Below, piece by piece: positions 37,862 to 50,490 of a stretch of 64,000 bases of DNA. The stretch lies in the NCBI RefSeq assembly GCF_000146165.2, contig NC_004347.2:1922001-1986000 (forward strand), read 5' to 3'. The translations under genes and the position numbers were made by a program. The notes below the pieces were generated by a model, which saw only the letters and a list, made by a program, of their open reading frames with translations, was not told the origin of the DNA and ran no database searches. How positions within the stretch are numbered: the first letter of the stretch is position 1; each line of letters starts with the position of its first letter. Origin of the DNA: Shewanella oneidensis MR-1. GTDB lineage: Bacteria; Pseudomonadota; Gammaproteobacteria; Enterobacterales; Shewanellaceae.

Positions 37862-38701
37862 TCAGTCAGCTTCTGTTAGGCGTAAACCATCATCGTCGAT
37901 ACTTAACTTACTGGCTTTAAACAGGCCACCGATGCTCTTTTTGAAGGCTTTTTTACTCATACCGAGTTGTTCGTAAATCACTTCGGCATCGGTTTTATCC
38001 GTTAGGGGTAAGAATCCGCCCGCTTGCTTGAGTTTTACTAAGATAATGTGCGCATTTTTATCAAGCTCTTGCTTACTACCTTGCTGCAATACTAAATCAA
38101 TTTTGCTATCGCGGCGGACTTGTTTGATAAAGCCTTTTAGCCTTTGACCAAAACGCAGTTTTTGGAACACTTCGTTTTGATAAATCACGCCCCAATGGGC
38201 ATGATTAATAATGGCTTTGTAGCCTAAATCTGTTGTGCCACCGATAAATAAGTCAACCTGTTGACCTACTTCATAGTGGGCTGGGGTTTTATCTAGGAAT
38301 TTATCGATTTTTGATGACGCCACAATACGCTCATCAGCACGATTAACGTGCACATAAACAAGGTACGAGCGACCTTCTTCAATGGGTTTGTGCTGTTCAC
38401 CAAAGGGCAGCAACAGATCTTTATCTAATCCCCAATCTAAAAATGCGCCAAAAGGCCCAGTGGCCACGGCTTTTAAGTAGGCAAATTCTCCTACTTGAGC
38501 TAAAGGCTTACGGGTAGTGGCAATAACGATATCTTCGGAGTCCAGATATAAAAATACCTCTAGCCAGTCACCGACTTGGCAGTCTTTTGGGGTGGCCTTG
38601 TTGGGCAGTAACACTTGGCCAAATTCGTGGGCATTTAAATACACACCAAAGCTGACTTGTTTCACTACCTCAAGTTTGCAGGTTTTTCCTATCTGTACCA
38701 T
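37862..38701 (-). CDS. cvfB: S1-type RNA-binding protein, CvfB/YitL family
   Basis: 279 residues. The chain is a series of S1-like OB folds (V-S-F-G-V-Y-L-N about 17, A-T-G-P-F-G-A-F-L-D about 84, G-F-I-K-Q-V-R-R about 190) and a final winged-helix (K-K-A-F-K-K-S-I-G-G-L), the CvfB arrangement. In Gram-positive bacteria CvfB binds RNA and affects virulence gene expression; the role here is unknown. GAGAG precedes the ATG. Confidence 0.88.
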   Translation of the reverse strand: MVQIGKTCKLEVVKQVSFGVYLNAHEFGQVLLPNKATPKDCQVGDWLEVFLYLDSEDIVIATTRKPLAQVGEFAYLKAVATGPFGAFLDWGLDKDLLLPFGEQHKPIEEGRSYLVYVHVNRADERIVASSKIDKFLDKTPAHYEVGQQVDLFIGGTTDLGYKAIINHAHWGVIYQNEVFQKLRFGQRLKGFIKQVRRDSKIDLVLQQGSKQELDKNAHIILVKLKQAGGFLPLTDKTDAEVIYEQLGMSKKAFKKSIGGLFKASKLSIDDDGLRLTEAD

Positions 38702-38717
38702 GGAGCTCTCTATCTAA

Positions 38718-41712
<2,995 letters not shown>

Positions 41713-41730
41713 TATTGAATGTGTTGAATA

Positions 41731-41762
41731 AATCAGCCTAGGGTGACTTAGGCTGATTTTTT
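41731..41762 (+). terminator. Rho-independent terminator after speA
   Basis: The stem aatcagcct/aggctgatt is followed by T6; it separates speA from speD. Confidence 0.85.
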
Positions 41763-41917
41763 ATTTTTCTGCGTTTAGCATTTTCTTCTACGGTTTTTAA
41801 AAGCAAGGGGAGCGGTTTTATTGAGGTCTCAGTCGTGTACAATGAGCCGAGCAAAATCGTTGGTTGAGATAACCAAAAGACGCCAAAACAAATGGATAAG
41901 ATGAGGTCAACGGCTTG

Positions 41918-42853
41918 ATGTTTTTTGAAGGTGCGGAAAAAAAGCTTGAGATCAGCCTGACGCCAAAGGCTGTGTCGCTACGTCAGCGTGGGTTGGCTTT
42001 TTGGACGACGTTGGTGGCCTGTGCTAATGCCGAAATCCTATCAAAAATCAGTAATAAAGATTGCGATGCCTATCTTCTAAGTGAATCGAGCTTGTTCGTT
42101 TGGGACAATAAAATCCTGATCCTCACCTGCGGCAACAGCACGCTCATCGAAGCGGCCTGCTATTTTATCAATAGCCTAGGCAGCGAGCATATCGCTGCGC
42201 TCTGTTATCAGCGCAAAAATGAATACCAAGCGCAGTTACAAAGCACCACCTTTGCTGAAGACATTGCCCAATTACGGACGTTGATATCGGGGCAAGCCTT
42301 TCGAGTCGGTCATTTAGATGCACACCACCACTATGTGTTTTGTGCCGCAGGTGTTCCAATAACCCAAGTTGGGACTCGCCTTGAGCTGATGATGTATCAT
42401 ATTCGGGGGGAATTGGCGGAGTACCTCAATGATCCCGTGCAAACCGAACAGGGGATTGTCCACAGGCTAAAACTGACACAACTCTTTCCTGAGTTTCAGC
42501 TGGATATGCATTGTTTTAAGCCGACGGGTTTTTCGCTGAATGCCATTCAAGGTAGCCATTATTTCACTTTGCATATTACTCCCTCGGCTGGGCAAGGGGA
42601 GCACTCCTATGTCAGCTTTGAGACCAATCTGAATTTAGCCGCGTATCCTTATCCGGTTGTTGCACAATTAATTAGCTTATTTGCTCCTTCAAGTTGGGAT
42701 CTCGTTAGTGTTAATCAGCTAATCAGTACTGCAGGATTGTCTGAGCATTTATGTGTAGGGCATTGCTCAATCACCACAGAGCAAGGCAATTACATTGATT
42801 TCAATCACTATCAGCAGCGTCAAACCGAAGAATTGTTTCCTAAATTTATGTAG
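41918..42853 (+). CDS. speD: Eukaryotic-type S-adenosylmethionine decarboxylase
   Basis: About 311 residues. The opening F-F-E-G-A-E-K-K-L-E-I and the processing motif Y-L-L-S-E-S-S-L-F-V match the eukaryotic AdoMetDC class: self-cleavage between Glu and Ser at about residues 56/57 would produce the pyruvoyl group. The catalytic Cys in L-T-C-G follows as in the human enzyme. It lacks the short bacterial SpeD layout. It decarboxylates AdoMet, giving the aminopropyl donor for spermidine. ATG 41918 follows a TTG at 41915; GAGG lies 11 bp upstream. Confidence 0.9.
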   Translation: MFFEGAEKKLEISLTPKAVSLRQRGLAFWTTLVACANAEILSKISNKDCDAYLLSESSLFVWDNKILILTCGNSTLIEAACYFINSLGSEHIAALCYQRKNEYQAQLQSTTFAEDIAQLRTLISGQAFRVGHLDAHHHYVFCAAGVPITQVGTRLELMMYHIRGELAEYLNDPVQTEQGIVHRLKLTQLFPEFQLDMHCFKPTGFSLNAIQGSHYFTLHITPSAGQGEHSYVSFETNLNLAAYPYPVVAQLISLFAPSSWDLVSVNQLISTAGLSEHLCVGHCSITTEQGNYIDFNHYQQRQTEELFPKFM

Positions 42854-43196
42854 TTATTTTGTTGAGTACATCAACGATGTTGGATATTCGCAGCATTTGC
42901 TATTTTACTGCGTTTAGTGACTTACCCTAATTTGGGAGCAGAAAAGTTGAACTTAAGGCTCACTGAGTGACTTGTTATGCCAAGCAGATAAACCCCATCA
43001 GATTGGGGGAGTCGATATATAAATGAGCGGACGATTTTTTGAGGTTAGATCTTGGACTGTTTGGCTGTAAGTTCAATATGGTTGTGGCGCTCATCGTCTA
43101 TCAATTGAAAGACAATAAGCCATAACTGAACATCACTAACATTGAGTTTAGTGCCATTACAGTTATGGCTTGTAAAGCCTGTTGAAGGTGATATTT
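42854..43196. other. Intergenic region downstream of speD
   Basis: No gene seen. Two structures: a hairpin ccccatcagattgggg (42993-43008) without a T run, and a perfect 12-bp inverted pair aagccataactg (43117-43128) / cagttatggctt (43160-43171). Confidence 0.5.
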
Positions 43197-43423
43197 AACC
43201 TGAGCTCGGGGTAAGTAGAGCCGCTGTATAGGCATCTTTTTGGGCCTCTCTGCGTTGCTCTGTCTAACCATAGCTCGCTATGGTTAGACAGAGCGCCTTG
43301 ATATGCGCAAAAATCTACGCATTCAGTCAGAAAAAAGATTTTTTTCAAAATAATCATTTATAGCATTGATTTAGTTTGTTAAATTTAGATTTTTTTCGAC
43401 ACTCGTTACCCCGAGTTCAGGTT
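43197..43423. repeat. MITE, family B copy 2
   Basis: Inverted ends aacctgagctcggggtaa (43197-43214) and ttaccccgagttcaggtt (43406-43423) match at 17/18. A flanking ATTT on both sides could be the target duplication. In the middle is a 17-bp perfect hairpin (gctctgtctaaccatag with loop CTCG, 43250-43290). No coding capacity. It ends 2 bp before the stop of the large lipoprotein gene. Confidence 0.82.
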
Positions 43424-43425
43424 AT

Positions 43426-46400
43426 TTAGTCTATTGAGGTTTTAATTAATGTTATTGACGGAGCGAGTTGCGATGCTACCGAGCTGCTGTTACCGCCATT
43501 GTTATCACTTCCCCAGGTAACCACTAAGCCATCATCTTTAACGGCTGCAAAAGCACTATCAGTTGAATAAATAGCCTTCACTCCAGAGGTTAACTGGCCT
43601 GCGACTTCGCTGCTGTCACCTCCCCAGAACACGCCTCCCCAAGTCACCACCGAGCTATCATCTTTTATGGCCGCAAAGGCACTAACCGTTGAATAAATCG
43701 CCTTTACTCCAGAGGTTAACTGCTCTGCGACAGCACTGCTGTCACCGCCATTACCGTCTCCCCATCCTCCCCAGGTGACCACTGAACCATCAGTTTTAAA
43801 AGCAGCGAAGGCAGCATTAGTTGAATAAATAGCTTTCACCCCAGCGCTTAATTGGCCCGAGACGGCACTGCTGTCGCCGCCAGTGATCGCATCCCCCCAG
43901 GTAACCACTGAGCCATCATTTTTTACGGCCGCAAAGGCCTGTATATTTGAATAAATAGTTTCCACTCCAGAGCTTAATCGCCCCCCGACAGCGCTACTAT
44001 TACCGCCAGAGAACTCGCTACCCCAGGTGACAACCGAGCCATTGTTTTTTACGGCCGCAAAGGCATTTTGAGTTGTATAAATAGCCTTCACTTCAGAGGT
44101 TAACTGCGATTCAACGTCGCAGTAGTCACCGCCTGAGCTTCCCCATCCGCAGTAGTCACCGCCAGAGCCGCCTCCCCAAGTAAACGCCAAGCCATTGTCT
44201 TTTATGGCTGCAAAGGCATAAAAAGTAGAATAAATAGCTTTCACCCCAGCGCTTAATTGGCTAGTGACGGCGCTACTGCTACCGCCAGTGTGGTCCCCCC
44301 AAGTAATTACCGAACCATTGTTTTTAAGTGCCGCAAAGGCACCTGTGGTTGAATAAATGGTTTTTACCCCTGAGGTTAACTTATCAGCGACAGTCCTGCT
44401 GTCCCCACCAGCATCGTCATCTCCCCAAGTAACCACTGAACCATCGTTTTTGACTGCAGCAAAGGCATAATTAGTTGAATAAATGGTGTTCACCCCTGAG
44501 CTTAACTTATCGATGGTTGCACTGCTGTCACCGCCATAACCGCTATCCCCCCAAGTAACCACCGAGCCATCATCTTTCAGAGCGGCAAAGGCATAAGGGG
44601 TTGAATAAATAGTGTTCACTCCTGAGCTTAACTTATGGGTGATTGCGCTGCTGTCACCGCCATAACCGCTATCCCCCCAAGTGACTACCGAGCCATCATC
44701 TTTCAGGGCGGCAAAGGCAAAATAGTTTGAATAAATGGCTTTCACTGCATTATAAGCATAAGTGGCATACTCAATACCGCTAACCTGACCATAGATATCC
44801 TTGCCTTGTACATCGAGCCGAATATTGTAGCCTTTATCTGCCGCTTGCAATGCATAGGTGTTAGATGTCCCAACCGTTAAACCATTGATGACCCATGTGT
44901 ACCGATATTGAGTCACATCACAGCGTTCACACTCGACGTTCGCTTTTAATCGCCCACCCGTTTCTAAGGTGGCGTCAAGCTTTGTTATCACAGGCACCGG
45001 TGGCGGCGTAATATCAACGGTAATGGAGCCTTGTGCATAATGCGCTGGGTCATGACTGTCTTTAACGTTATAAATAAACACGTCTTGACCATAAGTCCCC
45101 AGCTTTGGCGTGTAGGTCAGCGTATTGTCTGTAATCGTTACATCACCAAGCGTATTACCCAGCACATATTCGACACTGAATGGTCCCGCGGAGGGTATCG
45201 TTGAACTTATCTTATCGGTCATATCAATAGAAACTGCGATACCGGCTGGCGTTGTTAAAAACACATCAGCCGCCGTAATATCATGGGCGCCATACGGTGT
45301 TACCGTTACAACGATAGTCCCTTTGGTAGTATGCAGTCCATCGGACACTTCGTAGGTTAAAACGTCGACTCCTGTAAAACCCTTTGGCGTATAAGTGACC
45401 AGTTGACCACTTAAGGTTGCGGTAGCTGGTGATGTCGCAGCACTAACAGTCGTGATGACTAAATCGGGAGTCGGGGTTTCGTTATCCGAAATCACTGTCG
45501 ACAAATCAATCGAGACTGGCGTATCGAGCAAGGTTTCAGCCGTTATCACCCCTGCAATTGGCGCGGTTGGATTATGATGGGTGACCTTAATTGTTACTGC
45601 TGCCATGGCATAGCCGCCCTGGTCATCACTCACCATATACACAAAACTATCAACGCCAACAAAACCGTTTGGCTCGTATAATATCTCTAAGGAATTGGCG
45701 GGGTTGACAGTGGCCTTGCCCAAGGCACCGGTAATATTCACAATCTTTAGTGCATCACCATCGGCATCATGTACTTTATCTGCAACGGACAGGGTTATCA
45801 TCGGGTCATTGTCCAACATGTGACCTTCAACTGCCTCTGCTGTTGGAATGGTGTTGCCTGGCGTGCTGTCATTCACGGCAACCGTAACCACACCGGTAGC
45901 AAACCCGTTCTTACTATCGGTAATCACATAGGTAAACTGGTCTACCCCACGAAAAGCGCCTGGCGTGTAGGAAATACGAGTGTCAGCTTGCTTAACCGCA
46001 CGATTATCCGTGCTGTAAACATTCACTATCTTTAGCGCATCACCATCGGCATCCGCAATCAGGTTAAGTGCCGATAAATCAATATCCCAGACGGGTAATG
46101 TCGCGACATCAATCGTTTTATCTAAATCCTTCGCCGTTGGTGGGCTATTGGGGACAGGCGGATGCGCATCCATTGATGTTGCCACTATGTGCCCTAATGC
46201 GTATCCGCCTTTTCCATCTTCAACGCTGTAAACGGCTTGGTCAACGCCCACAAATCCATTAGGCGCAAACGTGACTAGGCTGCCGTTGAGACCGAAACGA
46301 CCTGATGCAGAAATAAGCTGAGTGATGTTTAATGTGTCACCATCTTCATCATTGATGTAATTGAGCAATTCAACTTTCACATTACGATTATTAACCGTGT

Positions 46401-47694
46401 CAAACATGACATTATTGGCATTGGGCGGGGTATTATCAGGTATCGGAGGGGCATTGATAATAACCATTACCTCTGAAGTGGCGGTTAATCCGCCACCTTG
46501 CACGGTATAGCTAATATTGGCAACGCCAGGTGATTGCCCTAAATAAGTAAAGGCCGAAGCCGTTTTATCTGAAACCACCCCCAAACCTGAGTTATCTTGC
46601 ACCTGGGTTAATGTCCAGCTATCAATATTACTGCTTACAACCGATGGAATTAAATTTACCCGTTGAGATTGTTCCAGCCCCAGCGTAAACGTTTGTGGGT
46701 ATGCAACAAGGCTTGGCTTCTCAGGCGCTTGTGGTGTTGAATCCGTTACGTGAACGGTAATTGTGCCTAAATCGTATCCTCCCTGACTATCCGAAATCAG
46801 GTAGCTAAATTGGTCTACTCCGCGAAATGCACTAGGCGTATACATTATTTCCTGAGGGCCAACAATCTCGGCGCGATCATTACCACTGTAGAGCGCCACA
46901 ATGTGAAGACTGTCACCGTCGGCATCACTCATTAACGCGCTGAGATTGATGGATAATGTTGACTGCTTTGCCACATCGATTGCTTTGCTATCATCTTTAG
47001 CCACTGGTGCATTATTGGGTATGGATGGCGTTGCATCCTTCGATATCACCGCAATATAGGCCATTGCATAAGCGCCACGCCCATCGTCAATGCTATATAC
47101 CGCTTGGTCGACGCCTACAAATCCATCAGGAGTGAAAGTCACCTGGTGGCCATCTAAGGTGAAGCGCCCTGACGCAGAAATCAAGTTATTGATCCGAAGC
47201 GTATCGCCATCTTCATCACTGATACTGTCACGTAAATCAATGCTGATACTTTGATTATTAAGCGTTTCTACATTGATATTGCTAGCTACAGGCACATGGT
47301 TATTAGGCGTTTCACCTGCATTGACCGCAAAAATAATCTGCGACGACACAGAGAGATGTTGCCCGCTTACCGTGTAATTAATAAAGCCCGCTCCCGCTGT
47401 TAGCGCTTTATAATCAAAAGAAGTTTTATCGTGATGGACAATAACACCAAGACCACTTTTATCATCTAAATCAGTCAACTCCCAACTTGCCACATTTTGT
47501 GTGCTGACCAATTGAGTTAAATCCACATGCTGGATCTCACCTTGTTTGAGCACATACACTCGTGGTGTAGCCGTTAAATGACTCTCTGATGGTTTGGAGC
47601 CTAGAAAGCCTTTATTATCACCACTACAACCGATTAACAGTAAACTTATTAACGCAATAAAAAACATCGGATAGGAGGAGTACTTTTTTATCAT
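43426..47694 (-). CDS. Giant surface lipoprotein with Ig-like domains and RCC1-like repeats
   Basis: 1422 residues. A lipoprotein signal ends at L-L-I-G-C (Cys23). From about 60 to 950 come repeated beta-sandwich domains: two pairs sharing W-x-L-T-x-x-x-D-x-S-G-L-G-V and several cadherin-like units with D-x-D-G-D-x-L-x-I and G-F-x-G-V-D-x-x-x-Y-x-x-x-D. From about 1010 to the end are ten 38-45-residue repeats of the form I-Y-S-x-x-x-A-F-A-A-x-K-x-D-G-S-V-V-T-W-G, like RCC1/propeller repeats. It is probably an adhesin. The frame is intact, but the adjoining MITE abuts its 3' end. Confidence 0.85.
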   Translation of the reverse strand: MIKKYSSYPMFFIALISLLLIGCSGDNKGFLGSKPSESHLTATPRVYVLKQGEIQHVDLTQLVSTQNVASWELTDLDDKSGLGVIVHHDKTSFDYKALTAGAGFINYTVSGQHLSVSSQIIFAVNAGETPNNHVPVASNINVETLNNQSISIDLRDSISDEDGDTLRINNLISASGRFTLDGHQVTFTPDGFVGVDQAVYSIDDGRGAYAMAYIAVISKDATPSIPNNAPVAKDDSKAIDVAKQSTLSINLSALMSDADGDSLHIVALYSGNDRAEIVGPQEIMYTPSAFRGVDQFSYLISDSQGGYDLGTITVHVTDSTPQAPEKPSLVAYPQTFTLGLEQSQRVNLIPSVVSSNIDSWTLTQVQDNSGLGVVSDKTASAFTYLGQSPGVANISYTVQGGGLTATSEVMVIINAPPIPDNTPPNANNVMFDTVNNRNVKVELLNYINDEDGDTLNITQLISASGRFGLNGSLVTFAPNGFVGVDQAVYSVEDGKGGYALGHIVATSMDAHPPVPNSPPTAKDLDKTIDVATLPVWDIDLSALNLIADADGDALKIVNVYSTDNRAVKQADTRISYTPGAFRGVDQFTYVITDSKNGFATGVVTVAVNDSTPGNTIPTAEAVEGHMLDNDPMITLSVADKVHDADGDALKIVNITGALGKATVNPANSLEILYEPNGFVGVDSFVYMVSDDQGGYAMAAVTIKVTHHNPTAPIAGVITAETLLDTPVSIDLSTVISDNETPTPDLVITTVSAATSPATATLSGQLVTYTPKGFTGVDVLTYEVSDGLHTTKGTIVVTVTPYGAHDITAADVFLTTPAGIAVSIDMTDKISSTIPSAGPFSVEYVLGNTLGDVTITDNTLTYTPKLGTYGQDVFIYNVKDSHDPAHYAQGSITVDITPPPVPVITKLDATLETGGRLKANVECERCDVTQYRYTWVINGLTVGTSNTYALQAADKGYNIRLDVQGKDIYGQVSGIEYATYAYNAVKAIYSNYFAFAALKDDGSVVTWGDSGYGGDSSAITHKLSSGVNTIYSTPYAFAALKDDGSVVTWGDSGYGGDSSATIDKLSSGVNTIYSTNYAFAAVKNDGSVVTWGDDDAGGDSRTVADKLTSGVKTIYSTTGAFAALKNNGSVITWGDHTGGSSSAVTSQLSAGVKAIYSTFYAFAAIKDNGLAFTWGGGSGGDYCGWGSSGGDYCDVESQLTSEVKAIYTTQNAFAAVKNNGSVVTWGSEFSGGNSSAVGGRLSSGVETIYSNIQAFAAVKNDGSVVTWGDAITGGDSSAVSGQLSAGVKAIYSTNAAFAAFKTDGSVVTWGGWGDGNGGDSSAVAEQLTSGVKAIYSTVSAFAAIKDDSSVVTWGGVFWGGDSSEVAGQLTSGVKAIYSTDSAFAAVKDDGLVVTWGSDNNGGNSSSVASQLAPSITLIKTSID

Positions 47695-48322
47695 GGGGTT
47701 GCCTATTTTTTAAATCAGATGAATATTTTACAGAAGACGTTAAATACACAAGGAACAATAAAACATTACTTAAATGCTAATTTGGGTAAATGTTGGTGAG
47801 CGAGCTGTAGGGTATTTTATTTAATTTTAGTTTTTTCATGATTTGACGTAAAACTTATCTAAAATGGGTGAGCTTGGATATTTAGCACTCATTAATTTGC
47901 ATCATCAGGTTTAATTGATAGAAGTCAAAGTTGCTTTTCAATTTATCACTAAAGGCTAAGGAATAACAGTAATGTAGGCTTCTACTTTTCTAAAGCTAGA
48001 GATGAAGCAGTTTACTATTATCATGCCCTTTCGCTATGTGAGGAATAAACCCAAAAAACTGTGAAGTTATGATTTATGGGTATGTGGGGCAATCAATCGC
48101 CGTCTATGAATATCAATCCATGATAATCACTCATTTGACTAAATATTCCCCAAGATGTTTAATGTTACTTTTTTGTTGGGTAAATTATTTTTTATCGAAA
48201 CTTCAGCTACGTAAGGTTTGGATAGTCATTCTGTCAAGATTTTCAACGCTAACGTCCAAACCATAACTCCCCAAGTACTAAAGTTTTAATGTAGTTGGGC
48301 ATAAACAAGTGCGAGTTGTGAT
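47695..48322. other. Intergenic region, no supported gene
   Basis: About 630 bp, AT-rich. A 65-codon frame at 48069 lacks any ribosome site or family resemblance. A loose inverted pair ggtttgga/tccaaacc occurs around 48214-48261. Confidence 0.5.
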
Positions 48323-48928
48323 TTAAGCGTCAACAAATAAAACTTCACCATTAATAAAACCATCTACGGAACGCTCGAACGCTTTACCAACTAAAGTACT
48401 GGGCACTGGTTCAAAGCCTGGCATCATATCACCGTAAACATCCCATGCTTCGGTCAAAACGGTTGGGTTCACAACATTGATGCGAGTACCTCTTTGCATT
48501 TCGTAAGCAACACATTTTACAAATGTATCAATTGCGCCACTGGTTGTTGCATCGGCAATAGCGCAAGGAATAGGTTTTACATTTAAAATACCGCTAATTA
48601 GCGTAAATGAACCTTTGTCAGCTATGTATTCTTGACCAATACGAACAAGGTTAATTTGCCCCATCATTTTACTCATGACCGTGGTCATCCATTGTGCCTC
48701 TGTCATTTCAGCAAAGGTTGCGTATTCACAAAAACCAACGGTATTAACAACTGCATCAAAATGACCAACTTTTTCATACAATGCTCTAATAGAGTTCTCA
48801 TTTGTGATATCGACCAAGTGGTCTACATTGCCTGAGCGCCCCGCGGTAATGACTTTATGTTTGCTTAAGCCTGTTAAAGCCGCCTGTCCCATCTTACCCA
48901 ATGCACCAATTAATATTACAGTTTTCAT
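48323..48928 (-). CDS. Short-chain dehydrogenase/reductase, atypical
   Basis: 201 residues. The NAD(P) loop is G-A-L-G-K-M-G and the N-T-V-G strand motif is present, but the classical catalytic Y-x-x-x-K is not seen where it belongs (I-P-C-A-I-A-D-A-T-T-S-G-A). Some short SDR subfamilies likewise lack it. The final V-N-P-T-V motif is typical. The gene is divergent from a LysR gene that is cut by an insertion sequence, so the SDR was probably the target of that regulator. Confidence 0.82.
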   Translation of the reverse strand: MKTVILIGALGKMGQAALTGLSKHKVITAGRSGNVDHLVDITNENSIRALYEKVGHFDAVVNTVGFCEYATFAEMTEAQWMTTVMSKMMGQINLVRIGQEYIADKGSFTLISGILNVKPIPCAIADATTSGAIDTFVKCVAYEMQRGTRINVVNPTVLTEAWDVYGDMMPGFEPVPSTLVGKAFERSVDGFINGEVLFVDA

Positions 48929-49197
48929 GAATTTTCCATCCGTACTATTTCATTTCAATCGTGAATAATAGTAATTGCGACAATTAACAATTGGAAACAA
49001 TAACATTTTGTGAGTGATACAAGAATAATTTGTTGGGCTATAATGTTAGATAAAAATTTTAAAGGTTTGGCTACATATGAATAAGTTAGATAGGCTCGAT
49101 ATTAAGCAACTAAGGGTTTTTCAGGCGTTAATTCGAGAGCAAAGTGCTTCAAAGGCAGCGAACCAACTTGGCTTAACCCAGCAAGCGGTAAGTGAAC

Positions 49198-50490
49198 GAG
49201 GGCGTTCAAAATTCTGTGTCAGGCTAATTTTTAAATTTCTAGCACGCTATCTAAACGCCCTTCAAAATAAATCGCTAACTGTGATAAACAAAGGCTCCAA
49301 TTGTGGATTGGCATGGTCCATTTATCTGAGGCGTTTAATATGCCTGCGTAAAGTAGCTTCAACAAGCTATTTTCATTAGGAAATGCACCTTTGGTTTTGG
49401 TGAGCTTTCTAAATTGGCGATGCACAGCCTCAACTGCATTGGTCGTGTAAATCACTTTCCTGATATGTTCTGGGTACTTAAAATAATGGGACAAATTATG
49501 CCATTTGCGACGCCAAGAGTTGATTACCAGCGGATAAGCATCACCCCATTTGGCCTCCAGTTCGTCCAATGCCATCTCTGCGGCTTCTTTACTCACGGCT
49601 CGATACACAGGCTTTAAATCAGCCATAAACGCTTTCTGATTTTTTGAGGCGACATACTTCATTGAGTTGCGGATCTGGTGGATAACGCATAGCTGTGTTT
49701 CCGTATGAGGGAAGATACTGGCTATGGCCTCAGGGAAACCGGTCAAGCCGTCAACACAGGCGATAAGAATATCTTTTACACCACGATTATTAAGATCGGT
49801 CAGTACGGATAGCCAGTAATTAGCGCCTTCATTTTCGGATAAGTGAAGCCCTAAAATTTCCTTTTTTCCTTTCATATTAAGCGCTAACAATGTGTAAACG
49901 GCTTTACTGACGTAACGCCCATCCTCTTTGACTTTATAATGTATCGCATCAAGCCACACGATAGGATAATGGCTATCTAATGGGCGCTGTTGCCACGCTT
50001 TAAGTTCGGGGATGAGTTTGTCAGTGATAGCACTGACTGTTGCGTTAGACACATTGAGTCCATACATATCTTCAACATGTTGATTAATATCGCGATAGCT
50101 CATACCTATACTGAACATCGATAACACTTTACGTTCGATTTCATCGGTTAGCGTAGTTTGATTTTTCTTAATCAACTGAGGCTCAAAGGTGCCATTGCGG
50201 TCTCTAGGCGCGTCTAACTCAAAGTTACCGGACGGATGCTTAATGGTCTTAGGGGTTTTGCCATTTTTACGATTAGGCTGAGGATCATGCGCTAAATGCT
50301 GCTCAAGCTCAGCCTGGAGAGCCGCTTCAGTGAGTTGCTTGATCAGTGGGCCAAGAATGCTGTCTTTACCTGTGAGGCTTTTACCTGATTGCAGATCTTT
50401 AAGGGCTTGTTCGAAGTTAAAAGGTTGGGTCATGTGTCATTCCTGTTTTTGAATATTTTACTGAAATGACACAGAATTATGAACACTACC
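49198..50490 (-). mobile_element. IS256-family insertion sequence, complete, with 8-bp duplication
   Basis: Imperfect 24-bp inverted ends (left gagggcgttcaaaattctg..., right reverse complement ggtagtgttcataattctg..., 19/24). Direct repeats aagtgaac at 49190-49197 and 50491-50498 are the target duplication. One intact transposase gene is inside. The exact duplication suggests a recent event. Confidence 0.95.
49231..50433 (-). CDS. IS256/Mutator-family transposase
   Basis: 400 residues. Mutator-type DDE enzyme: first Asp in V-W-L-D-A-I-H-Y (about 167), second in A-C-V-D-G-L-T-G-F-P-E-A (about 230) and the Glu region in T-N-A-V-E-A-V-H-R-Q-F-R-K. The N-terminal part has the family D-R-N-G-T-F-E-P segment. 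Intact frame; probably active. Confidence 0.95.
   Translation of the reverse strand: MTQPFNFEQALKDLQSGKSLTGKDSILGPLIKQLTEAALQAELEQHLAHDPQPNRKNGKTPKTIKHPSGNFELDAPRDRNGTFEPQLIKKNQTTLTDEIERKVLSMFSIGMSYRDINQHVEDMYGLNVSNATVSAITDKLIPELKAWQQRPLDSHYPIVWLDAIHYKVKEDGRYVSKAVYTLLALNMKGKKEILGLHLSENEGANYWLSVLTDLNNRGVKDILIACVDGLTGFPEAIASIFPHTETQLCVIHQIRNSMKYVASKNQKAFMADLKPVYRAVSKEAAEMALDELEAKWGDAYPLVINSWRRKWHNLSHYFKYPEHIRKVIYTTNAVEAVHRQFRKLTKTKGAFPNENSLLKLLYAGILNASDKWTMPIHNWSLCLSQLAIYFEGRLDSVLEI

Noticed and set aside
48069..48266. 65-codon open frame
   Set aside because: No ribosome site, no family pattern, AT-rich sequence; not supported.
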